Assembly (NCBI GenBank): GCA_023228725.1
Contig: JALOAQ010000021.1
Coordinates: 1 to 29,664 of the forward strand
Direction of reading: 5' to 3'
Length of the DNA: 29,664 bases
Source of the DNA: Bacteroidales bacterium
GTDB taxonomy: Bacteria; Bacteroidota; Bacteroidia; Bacteroidales; ML635J-15
Shown here: positions 7,760-14,870 of the stretch, piece after piece
Layout: every line of letters begins with the position of its first letter
Position numbering within the stretch: position 1 is the stretch's first letter
The notes under the pieces: model-generated
Seen by the model: only the letters and a program-made list of their open reading frames with translations
What the model was told of the DNA's origin: nothing
Database searches by the model: none
Position numbers and translations under genes: made by a program

Positions 7760-7855
7760 AAATTTAATAAAATTAATTCTTCAAATATCGTAAAAATAAC
7801 GAATTGTTTTTAAAATTAGTGTGTTTTTTGTAAAAAGTTTTGAAAAAGACTTAAC

Positions 7856-7889
7856 AAAAAAGTCCGACTTTTAAAAGTCGAACTTTTTT
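7856..7889. repeat. 34-bp near-perfect palindrome in the divergent AraC/TetR intergenic region
   Basis: The halves 7856-7872 and 7873-7889 pair at 16 of 17 positions around the perfect palindrome GACTTTTAAAAGTC (7866-7879). A partial second copy, TTTTAAAAGTCGAAC, lies just downstream at about 7900-7914. The T-run after it looks like a terminator, but no gene ends nearby on either strand. Confidence 0.7.
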
Positions 7890-7923
7890 CTTGTCCAGAT
7901 TTTAAAAGTCGAACCAAATAAAT

Positions 7924-7954
7924 TTTGAACATATGTAAAATAGCCATATTTTTG
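7924..7954 (+). promoter_or_regulatory. promoter of the TetR-TolC-ABC efflux operon
   Basis: TTTG at 7924-7927, 19 bases, then TATTTTTG at 7947-7954. This is an exact fit to the Bacteroidota primary promoter (TTTG at -33, TAnnTTTG at -7). Transcription would start near 7961, immediately before the candidate operator. Confidence 0.7.
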
Positions 7955-7964
7955 ACCAAAAAGT

Positions 7965-7980
7965 TTAACCAAATGGTTAA
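7965..7980. promoter_or_regulatory. candidate TetR operator
   Basis: TTAACCAAATGGTTAA has two perfect 7-bp arms around a 2-bp centre. It lies directly downstream of the predicted transcription start and touches the first base of the tetR ATG, a typical position for autorepression by a TetR dimer. Binding by this regulator is inferred from position and symmetry. Confidence 0.6.
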
Positions 7981-8615
7981 TGGATAAAATGAAGAAAAAA
8001 CTAAATATAGAAAATCATATAATTGAGATAGCCGCTGATGTTTTCGAAGAAAAAGGATTTGCCGGCGCTAGAATGCAACAAATTGCAGATCAAGCTAAAA
8101 TAAATAAATCTTTATTACATTATTATTTCCGTTCTAAAGAAAAATTGTTTGAAAAAAGTTTTATAATTATTGCAAATAGAATTTTCGCAAAATTAGGACA
8201 AGCATTTAATTTTAGTGGTAGTATTTCAGAAAAAATCACTAATTTTTTGGAAAATAGCCAGTATATACTTTGGAAAAACAGAAACTTTTTAATTTTATTT
8301 ATAAATGAGCTTAATCAAAACGAAGAATTGTTGAAAAAGTTGATGGATGAAATTAATATGTCGCAAGAGTTAAATATATTTTTATCCCAACTTAAAGAAG
8401 AACAGGAAAAAGGTATTTTAAGAAATGATGTAGAGCCTATTGTATTATTGGTTAATATTATTTCCCTCTCGGTTTTTCCATATGTAGGTAAGCCAATTAT
8501 AAGTCAAATTGTTGAACAATTAAATTATGATTATGAAGATTATTTGGAAATTCATAAAAAACAAATAGCTCAGTTTATTATTAATAGTATAAAAAACCCA
8601 GATTATAAAGATTAA
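7980..8615 (+). CDS. TetR/AcrR family transcriptional regulator of the efflux operon
   Basis: A 211-aa protein. The N-terminal HTH (about residues 9-56) reads IIEIAADVFEEKGFAGARMQQIADQAKINKSLLHYYFRSKEKLF, an almost canonical TetR DNA-binding domain, followed by an all-helical ligand and dimer domain without recognisable specificity. The start is ATG 7980 or ATG 7989, three codons later; the first overlaps the last base of the candidate operator. The tolC-like gene starts 5 bases after its stop, so it is the first gene of a seven-gene operon and probably represses it until an exported compound binds. Gene content parallels E. coli cecR (ybiH), the TetR regulator at the head of ybhGFSR. Orthology to CecR is inferred from context, not from residue-level comparison. 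Confidence 0.92.
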   Translation: MDKMKKKLNIENHIIEIAADVFEEKGFAGARMQQIADQAKINKSLLHYYFRSKEKLFEKSFIIIANRIFAKLGQAFNFSGSISEKITNFLENSQYILWKNRNFLILFINELNQNEELLKKLMDEINMSQELNIFLSQLKEEQEKGILRNDVEPIVLLVNIISLSVFPYVGKPIISQIVEQLNYDYEDYLEIHKKQIAQFIINSIKNPDYKD

Positions 8616-8620
8616 ACAAA

Positions 8621-9913
8621 ATGAAAATAATAATTTCTATAATATCGCTTTTAATTAGTTCAGTAATTTTTTCTCAAACATTAAGTTTAGACCAATGTTT
8701 GCAATTAGCTGAAGAAAATTATCCAATTATTGATAAGATTGAATTATTAAAGAAAAATCAAGAATTAAATAATAAAATTGCAAATATTGCTTATTATCCT
8801 TCTATAAGTGTAAACGCTAGTGCAACTTGGCAGAGCGATGTAACAAAAATTGAAATTGATAATCCTTGGTTTACTTCTTTTTTTCAAGATGCTTTTCCTG
8901 TTCTTAGTAAAGACCAGTATAAAATTTTTGCAGAATTTTCACAAGCAATTTGGGACGGAGGCGTTAATTTAGCTCAAAAAGAAATTGAAAAAGCAGTTAT
9001 AGAAGCAGGTATTTCTCAAGTTGAATTAGAGCTTTTTAATCATAAAGAAAGATTAGTAAATATATTTTTTGCAGGACTTGGTTTACAAAAACAAAGCGAA
9101 ATTTTGGATTTAAAAAAATGGCAATTAGAAGAAGTTATTTCTGAAATGCGTTCTTTGGTTGATAATCAGGTAGTTACTAAAACCCAGTTGGATGAATTAT
9201 TAGCAGAGAAACTAATTTTGGAGCAAAAAATTATTGAAGTTCATTATGAAGAACAATATTACTTAAATATGCTAGGTGTATATTGTGCTAGCAAATTTGC
9301 TGAAAATACTAATCTTCTTGTCCCAACTCCACAATTAAATCTTGATAAAAATATTTCGCGACCAGAATTAACTTTATTTCAGTTGCAATCAAATCAGATT
9401 CAAGCTAATAAGCATTTAATAAAAAGTTCTAAAATGCCTCATATTTATGCTTTTGGACAAGCAGGTTACGGACGGCCGGGTTTAGATATGTTTAAAAATG
9501 ATTTTTCGCCTTATGCAATTGTTGGAGCAAAAATTGTGTGGACTCCTTGGCAGTGGAATAAAACAAAATTCCAAACTCAAATATTAGACGTGAAATCAGG
9601 AATTATTGAAAATACTAAGGAAATTTTTATGATTAACCAAAATGCTGCTATACAAGCTCAATTTATGAAAATAGAAAAGCTAAGAGAAATTTCCAAAACT
9701 GATTTAGAAATATTGGAGCTAAGGGAAGCAATTACAAAAAACTATTTAGCCCAACTCAACGGTCAGGTAATTAGGTCAAGCGAATATTTAATTGTTTTAA
9801 ATGAGGAAAATTCTCAAAGATTACAAAACGAACTTCATCAGTTGATCTTGTATGAAGCCATTGTAAAGTATAATTTATTAAAAGGAGAATTGTATAAAAT
9901 GTCTAAGTTTTAA
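8621..9913 (+). CDS. TolC family outer-membrane efflux channel
   Basis: A 430-aa protein with a signal peptide (1-19, ending VIFSQ), then the TolC repeat start LSLDQCLQLAEENYPIIDK and long heptad-rich helices. Two outer-membrane beta-strand regions are visible (ISVNASATWQSD, and HIYAFGQAGYGRPGL to YAIVGAKIVWTPW), as expected for the two-fold repeat of outer-membrane efflux proteins. Three copies would form a trimeric channel spanning outer membrane and periplasm, docking on the HlyD-like adaptor encoded next. Its place in an operon with a complete ABC exporter suggests a dedicated channel, whereas the enterobacterial ybhGFSR operon relies on unlinked TolC. Confidence 0.92.
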   Translation: MKIIISIISLLISSVIFSQTLSLDQCLQLAEENYPIIDKIELLKKNQELNNKIANIAYYPSISVNASATWQSDVTKIEIDNPWFTSFFQDAFPVLSKDQYKIFAEFSQAIWDGGVNLAQKEIEKAVIEAGISQVELELFNHKERLVNIFFAGLGLQKQSEILDLKKWQLEEVISEMRSLVDNQVVTKTQLDELLAEKLILEQKIIEVHYEEQYYLNMLGVYCASKFAENTNLLVPTPQLNLDKNISRPELTLFQLQSNQIQANKHLIKSSKMPHIYAFGQAGYGRPGLDMFKNDFSPYAIVGAKIVWTPWQWNKTKFQTQILDVKSGIIENTKEIFMINQNAAIQAQFMKIEKLREISKTDLEILELREAITKNYLAQLNGQVIRSSEYLIVLNEENSQRLQNELHQLILYEAIVKYNLLKGELYKMSKF

Positions 9914-9924
9914 ATTTAATTTTT

Positions 9925-10818
9925 ATGAATATAAAAGATTGTTTTATTATTTTATTTGTTAGTATAGTTCTGTTTTCTTGCAACAGCTCTAATAAAAAAG
10001 CTGATGCTTATGGTAATTTTGAAGCTGTAGAAACAATAATTTCTGCTGAAGTTACCGGTAAATTATTAGAACTTGGTCTAAGTGAAGGCGATAACTTAGA
10101 AGTTGGGCAAACAGTTGGATTAATAGATACTGTTCAGCTTTATTTTCAGAAAAAACAATTATTGAGCAAAAAAAATGTTATTGAGTCTAATTTTAGTAAT
10201 ATAATTGCTCAAGTAGCTGTAATTGACGAGCAAATTTCTAGCTATGAAAATGAAAAGAAAAGAATAGAAAGCCTTGTTAAATCAGGTGCTGCAACAGGTA
10301 AACAGTTAGATGATTTAAAAGCTCAATTAAATATTTCTAATAAGCAAAAAGCTAGTGTAAAGTCGCAAAATTCCGCTCTTTTTTCTGAAACTGACGTAAT
10401 TCAACAAAGTATAGCACAAATTGATGATATGATAGATAGAGCTGTAATAAAAAATCCTATGCAAGGTACTGTTCTTGAAAAGTATTCTAATCAATATGAA
10501 ATTGTTGCAGCAGGAATGCCTTTATATAAAATTGCAAATTTAGAAGAGCTTGTTTTAAGAGCTTATGTTAGTGGTACTCAGCTTTCTGAAATAAAAATTG
10601 GACAAAATGTAGAAGTTCATATTGATGAAAGTAAAAATAAAAATTATTCATATCAAGGAAAAATTATTTGGATAGCATCAGAGGCTGAATTTACTCCAAA
10701 AATCATTCAAACTAAAGAAGAAAGAGTGAATTTGGTCTATGCTATTAAAGTGAAAGTTAAAAATGATGGCAAAATAAAAATTGGAATGCCCGGTGAAGTA
10801 TATTTCAAAATCTCATAA
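9925..10818 (+). CDS. HlyD/YbhG-like periplasmic adaptor lipoprotein
   Basis: A 297-aa membrane-fusion protein. The N-terminus has a lipobox, VLFSC (Cys19), so it is probably a lipoprotein processed after Lgt, which is also encoded in this window. Then come the first half of the lipoyl/barrel-sandwich domain (NFEAVETIISAEVTGKLLELGLSEGDNLEVGQTVGLID), a helical hairpin coiled coil of about 110 residues (70-180), the second lipoyl half (AVIKNPMQGTVLEKYSNQYEIV) and a beta-barrel (LRAYVSGTQLSEIKIGQNVEVHID). It would join the inner-membrane ABC-2 permease to the TolC-like channel. The ABC gene starts 2 bases downstream. Confidence 0.9.
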   Translation: MNIKDCFIILFVSIVLFSCNSSNKKADAYGNFEAVETIISAEVTGKLLELGLSEGDNLEVGQTVGLIDTVQLYFQKKQLLSKKNVIESNFSNIIAQVAVIDEQISSYENEKKRIESLVKSGAATGKQLDDLKAQLNISNKQKASVKSQNSALFSETDVIQQSIAQIDDMIDRAVIKNPMQGTVLEKYSNQYEIVAAGMPLYKIANLEELVLRAYVSGTQLSEIKIGQNVEVHIDESKNKNYSYQGKIIWIASEAEFTPKIIQTKEERVNLVYAIKVKVKNDGKIKIGMPGEVYFKIS

Positions 10819-10820
10819 AA

Positions 10821-11735
10821 ATGTATGAAATAGAAATACACAATCTTTGTAAAAATTTTGGTAAAACTCCTGCCTTAGATAATTTAAACTTAGTAGTTAA
10901 AAAAAATGAATTTTATGGCTTGATTGGTCCTGATGGTGCCGGTAAAACTACATTAATGCGAATAATAACAAGTCTTCTTCTTCCTGATTCTGGGTATTTA
11001 AAAGTTGCTGGTCTTGACCCGGGCAAAGACTATAGAGAACTTAGGTTAAAATTAGGTTATATGCCTGGTAAATTTGCTTTGTACCAAGATTTAAGCATAG
11101 AAGAAAATTTGACTTTTTTTGCAACAGTTTTTGGAACTACAGTAAAGGAAAATTATAATTTAATAAAAAGTATTTATTCACAAATAGAGCCATTTAAAAA
11201 TAGGCGTGCAGGTAAACTTTCAGGCGGAATGAAACAAAAGTTAGCTCTTTCTTGTGCTTTGGTACACAAACCGGAAATTTTAATTTTAGACGAACCTACA
11301 ACAGGAGTTGATGCTGTTTCAAGACGGGAATTTTGGGAAATGCTAAACGAAATTAAATCTCATGGTATTACCATTGTTGTTTCTACGCCTTACCTCGAAG
11401 AAGCTGCTTTGTGTGATAATATTGCTTTGATGAATAAAGGAAAAATTATTAGCTCGGGAAGTCCTGAAGAGATTTCATCTACTTTCCCAGAAGATTTGTT
11501 TATTGTTGAAACAAAATATATCCCTCAAACTTTAAAAGTTTTACGCCAATTTCCAAACTTAATAAATGTAAACAGTTTTGGACACAGTCTTCATTTAGTT
11601 TTAAAAAAGAATACTGTTCAAACAAAAGAAATTGTAGATTTTATTGAAAATAAAGGGATTTCTAATATTAAAGTGAAAAAGGGAAAACCTGAGATTGAAG
11701 ATAGTTTTATTTATTTTTCATCAAGTAATTTATAA
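10821..11735 (+). CDS. ABC transporter ATP-binding protein, YbhF N-half-like, degenerate Q- and H-loops
   Basis: A 304-aa nucleotide-binding domain corresponding to the first half of the double ATPase YbhF. Walker A is GPDGAGKTT (about 36-44), the signature LSGGMKQKLALSCALVHKP, and Walker B ILILDEPTTGVD with the catalytic Glu. The Q-loop reads GYMPGKFALYQ with Gly83 where Gln is usual, and the switch region reads VVSTPYLEEA with Pro190 where His is usual. It may therefore bind ATP but hydrolyse poorly, as in asymmetric ABC pairs. The frame ends with a single TAA, and the second ATPase begins with the next codon in the same frame. The region after about residue 225 is a regulatory extension seen in exporters of this group. 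Confidence 0.92.
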   Translation: MYEIEIHNLCKNFGKTPALDNLNLVVKKNEFYGLIGPDGAGKTTLMRIITSLLLPDSGYLKVAGLDPGKDYRELRLKLGYMPGKFALYQDLSIEENLTFFATVFGTTVKENYNLIKSIYSQIEPFKNRRAGKLSGGMKQKLALSCALVHKPEILILDEPTTGVDAVSRREFWEMLNEIKSHGITIVVSTPYLEEAALCDNIALMNKGKIISSGSPEEISSTFPEDLFIVETKYIPQTLKVLRQFPNLINVNSFGHSLHLVLKKNTVQTKEIVDFIENKGISNIKVKKGKPEIEDSFIYFSSSNL

Positions 11736-12488
11736 ATGACAGAGACAGAAGAAAATATTATTGAAGTAAAAAATCTTGTAAAGAAATTTGGAAACTTTAC
11801 TGCAAACGATAATCTTTGCTTTGAAGTGAAAAAATCCGAAATATTTGGGTTTTTAGGTGCAAATGGTGCAGGAAAAACCACAGCAATTAAAATTCTTAGT
11901 GGCTTATTATTTCCTACTTCTGGAAAAGTAATGGTGGCAGGCTACGATGTTTATAAACATAGAAATATTATAAAAAAGAATATTGGTTATATGAGTCAGG
12001 GTTTTTCTCTTTATGAAGACCTTACTGTAAAAGAAAATATAGAATTTTATGCAGGAATTTACGGACTAAGATCTAAAGAAATAAAATTTAGATTTGCCGA
12101 ACTTGTTGAAAAATTAGGTATTCAGGATATGCAAAAAGAGTTTGTAAAAAGTTTACCATTAGGTTGGAAACAAAAAATAGCCTTTTCAGTAGCAATTTTT
12201 CACAAACCAAAACTTGTTTTTTTAGATGAACCAACAAGTGGAGTTGACCCAATTACACGCCGACAATTCTGGGATTTAATTTATGAAGCCGTAGAAAATG
12301 ATATAACAGTTTTTATAACAACACATTATCTTGACGAAGCCGAATATTGCGACAGAATATCAATTATGGTTGATGGGAGAATTGATGCATTAGGAACACC
12401 TGCTGAATTAAAACAAGAGTTTAATGCTAAAAATATGGATGAAGTATTTGTCAAGCTTGTAAGAAATAATAATTTGCAAAATGAATAG
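11736..12488 (+). CDS. ABC transporter ATP-binding protein, YbhF C-half-like, canonical
   Basis: A 250-aa ATPase with a full set of motifs: Walker A GANGAGKTT, Q-loop GYMSQGFSLY (Gln88), a signature region SLPLGWKQKIAFSVAIFHKP, Walker B LVFLDEPTSGVDP and the switch His197 in ITTHYLDEAEYCD. The signature is LPLGWKQ instead of LSGGxxQ, a variation known for the second domain of YbhF/CcmA-like exporters but worth noting, since the first domain keeps LSGG. Together the two ATPases would give one composite site with good signature plus good catalytic residues. Its ATG is the codon after the stop of the first ATPase, and its last 8 bases overlap the first permease gene, so translation is probably coupled. 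Confidence 0.93.
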   Translation: MTETEENIIEVKNLVKKFGNFTANDNLCFEVKKSEIFGFLGANGAGKTTAIKILSGLLFPTSGKVMVAGYDVYKHRNIIKKNIGYMSQGFSLYEDLTVKENIEFYAGIYGLRSKEIKFRFAELVEKLGIQDMQKEFVKSLPLGWKQKIAFSVAIFHKPKLVFLDEPTSGVDPITRRQFWDLIYEAVENDITVFITTHYLDEAEYCDRISIMVDGRIDALGTPAELKQEFNAKNMDEVFVKLVRNNNLQNE

Positions 12489-13584
12489 ATTTACAGGATT
12501 TTTAAAAAAAGAATTTTTACATATCTTTAGAGATTTAAGAACAATGATGATTTTGTTTTTAATTCCTGTATTGCTTGTTTTAATATTTGGTTTTGTAATA
12601 AAAAATGAAATTAAAGATGCAAAAATCGCAATTTTAGATTTATCTCGTGATAATGCTAGCAAATCTATAAGTTCAAGATTAAGTGCATCAGAAGATATCA
12701 TCGTTACAGAATATTTAAGCTCTTATTCTCAAATTGAAGAACAATTTCAAAAAAATCTTGTGAAAGCAATAGTAATTTTTGAAAATAATTTTGCCGAAAA
12801 CTTGGTCAGAGAAAATAAAGCAAATGTTCAAATTATTTTAGATGCAAGCGATCCAAACACTGCTAGTTTGCTAAACTCTTATGTTAGTGTAATTATTAAC
12901 AATTTTATTTCAGAAAAATTTTCGTTAAATAAAACTATTCCCTTAGAAATAGAACCTAGAATGTGGTTTAACGAAGAACAATCTTCATCTTATATGTATG
13001 TTCCAGGTACTATGGCTTTAATATTAATGGTTATCACTGCCTTGATGAGTTCGGTTTCTATAGTTAGAGAAAAAGAAATGGGAACTATGGAAATACTACT
13101 TATTTCTCCTTTAAAACCTTATCAAATAGTTTTAGGTAAGCTTGCACCATACGCAGTATTATCGGTTATAAACGCAGTTAGTATTATTTTGGTAGGATAT
13201 TTTATTTTTAATATCCCTATTCTAGGGTCTTGGTTTACTTTAATACTTGTAAACTTTATTTTTATAACTATGGCTCTGTCTTTAGGACTGCTAATTTCAA
13301 CTTTAACCAATAGACAAGAAACGGCGATGTTTATTTCCGTTTTTGTTTTACTATTACCAACAATGCTATTATCTGGTTTTATTTTTCCTCTTGAAAATAT
13401 GCCAAATTTCTTACAATATTTAAGTTATATAGTACCTGCAAAATATTATCTAAATGCGATAAAAAGTATAATGTTAAAAGGACAAGGAATTTTATATTCA
13501 TGGAAAGAAATTTCTGTACTTATTGGAATGACAATATTATTAATCGGCTTGAGTATTAAAAAATTTAAAATCAGATTAGAGTAA
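12481..13584 (+). CDS. ABC-2 type permease subunit, YbhS-like
   Basis: A 367-aa inner-membrane protein. TM1 (MILFLIPVLLVLIFGFVI, about 21-38) is followed by a large extracytoplasmic domain (about 40-175) and five C-terminal TM segments, the standard ABC-2 topology. The conserved segment VSIVREKEMGTMEILLISPLKPYQIVLGKL marks the coupling region contacted by the ATPase. It starts inside the preceding ATPase gene (8-bp overlap) and its stop overlaps the next start (TAATG). It forms a heterodimer with the following permease, by analogy to YbhS/YbhR, probably exporting drugs or other amphiphiles; substrate unknown. Confidence 0.92.
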   Translation: MNRFTGFLKKEFLHIFRDLRTMMILFLIPVLLVLIFGFVIKNEIKDAKIAILDLSRDNASKSISSRLSASEDIIVTEYLSSYSQIEEQFQKNLVKAIVIFENNFAENLVRENKANVQIILDASDPNTASLLNSYVSVIINNFISEKFSLNKTIPLEIEPRMWFNEEQSSSYMYVPGTMALILMVITALMSSVSIVREKEMGTMEILLISPLKPYQIVLGKLAPYAVLSVINAVSIILVGYFIFNIPILGSWFTLILVNFIFITMALSLGLLISTLTNRQETAMFISVFVLLLPTMLLSGFIFPLENMPNFLQYLSYIVPAKYYLNAIKSIMLKGQGILYSWKEISVLIGMTILLIGLSIKKFKIRLE

Positions 13585-14702
13585 TGAGAATATTATATAG
13601 ATTAATACTTAAAGAATTTAAACAAATTTTTCGCAATAAAATAATGTTGCCGGTAATTTTTATTATTCCATTTATTCAAACAATAATTTTGGTTTATTCT
13701 GCAACTTTAGAATTAAAAAATTCCGACATTACTATTATTGACATGGATAAATCAATGATTTCGGCAAATTTAATTTCTAAATTTCAAGCTTCACCTTTTT
13801 TTAAAGTCGAACTAATGTCTTATAATGAAAAAGAAATTTCAGATGCTTTATTAAAAGATAAAACAAAAGCAATATTAATTATTCCAAAAGATTTTGAAAA
13901 AAACCTACGTTCAGGAATTCCTGTTAAAATCTTGTTAAACTTAAATGCAATTGACAGTCAAAGCTCAGGATTAATTAATATATATGTAGGGCAAACTGTA
14001 TTAGGAATATTTAAAGATTTTAAACCATTTTTAAGTAAAATAGATTTAGAACAACAAATGCCAAAAGTTGATATCCGACCATCATATTGGTATAATCAAA
14101 ATTTAAATTTCAAATTTTTCATGCTTCCTGGCATCTTAACTATTTTGGTCAGTATGATTGGAATATTTTTAACATCATTTAATATTGTACGCGAAAAAGA
14201 AATGGGAACTATTGAACAAATTAACGTAACTCCAATTGAAAAATGGCAATTTTTAACCGGCAAACTTTTACCTTTTGTACTTATTGGCATTTTTGATTTA
14301 ACTATAGGGCTTTTATTTGGAATTTTTATGTTTGACTTGCCATTTGAAGGCAGTGTTTATACTATGTTTATTTTTACCATACTTTTTTTAATTGCCGGAA
14401 TAGGAATAGGTTTATTAATTGCTGATTTTTCTAACACATTGCAGCAATCAATGTTTATGCTTTTATTTTTCTTTTTAATTTTTATTTTAATGGGCGGAAC
14501 TTTTACAGCTGTAGAATCCATGCCTGATTGGGCACAAGCAATTAATGTTGTAAACCCAATGTATTATTATATGCGGGTAGTTCGCTCTATTTTGTTGAAA
14601 GGTTCAGGAGTCTTAGATTTAATAAAAGATTTTTGGGCTTTATTGGTTTATGGAATTACTACTGTTTTTGTTGCAGTTTGGGCTTATAGAAAAACTGTGT
14701 AA
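13584..14702 (+). CDS. ABC-2 type permease subunit, YbhR-like
   Basis: A 372-aa paralogue of the preceding permease with the same layout: TM1 at about 22-40, a periplasmic domain to about 175, then five TM segments. The matching coupling segment is FNIVREKEMGTIEQINVTPIEKWQFLTGKL. It begins with the ATG of a TAATG overlap and is the last gene of the operon; the next ATG on this strand is 168 bases away. I see no strong terminator after it, only a weak AT-rich hairpin near 14709-14725. Confidence 0.92.
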   Translation: MRILYRLILKEFKQIFRNKIMLPVIFIIPFIQTIILVYSATLELKNSDITIIDMDKSMISANLISKFQASPFFKVELMSYNEKEISDALLKDKTKAILIIPKDFEKNLRSGIPVKILLNLNAIDSQSSGLINIYVGQTVLGIFKDFKPFLSKIDLEQQMPKVDIRPSYWYNQNLNFKFFMLPGILTILVSMIGIFLTSFNIVREKEMGTIEQINVTPIEKWQFLTGKLLPFVLIGIFDLTIGLLFGIFMFDLPFEGSVYTMFIFTILFLIAGIGIGLLIADFSNTLQQSMFMLLFFFLIFILMGGTFTAVESMPDWAQAINVVNPMYYYMRVVRSILLKGSGVLDLIKDFWALLVYGITTVFVAVWAYRKTV

Positions 14703-14870
14703 AATGCTTAATTATTATTGATAATTGAGATAATGAAAATCTAAGTAGTAAACAAAACCTAAAATAACTTATTTTAATAATTTTAGCACAAGTTGTTGAA
14801 AGCTTTAAACTTAGTAAATTTAATTTCTTTTTTTATAATATTTTTTGTATTATTGTTGAAATTTTGCAGT

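Noticed and set aside
14793..14870. N-terminal hydrophobic extension of the Pif1-like helicase
   Set aside because: It begins with TTG, encodes a membrane-like stretch not expected in a cytoplasmic helicase, and the family start matches ATG 14871.
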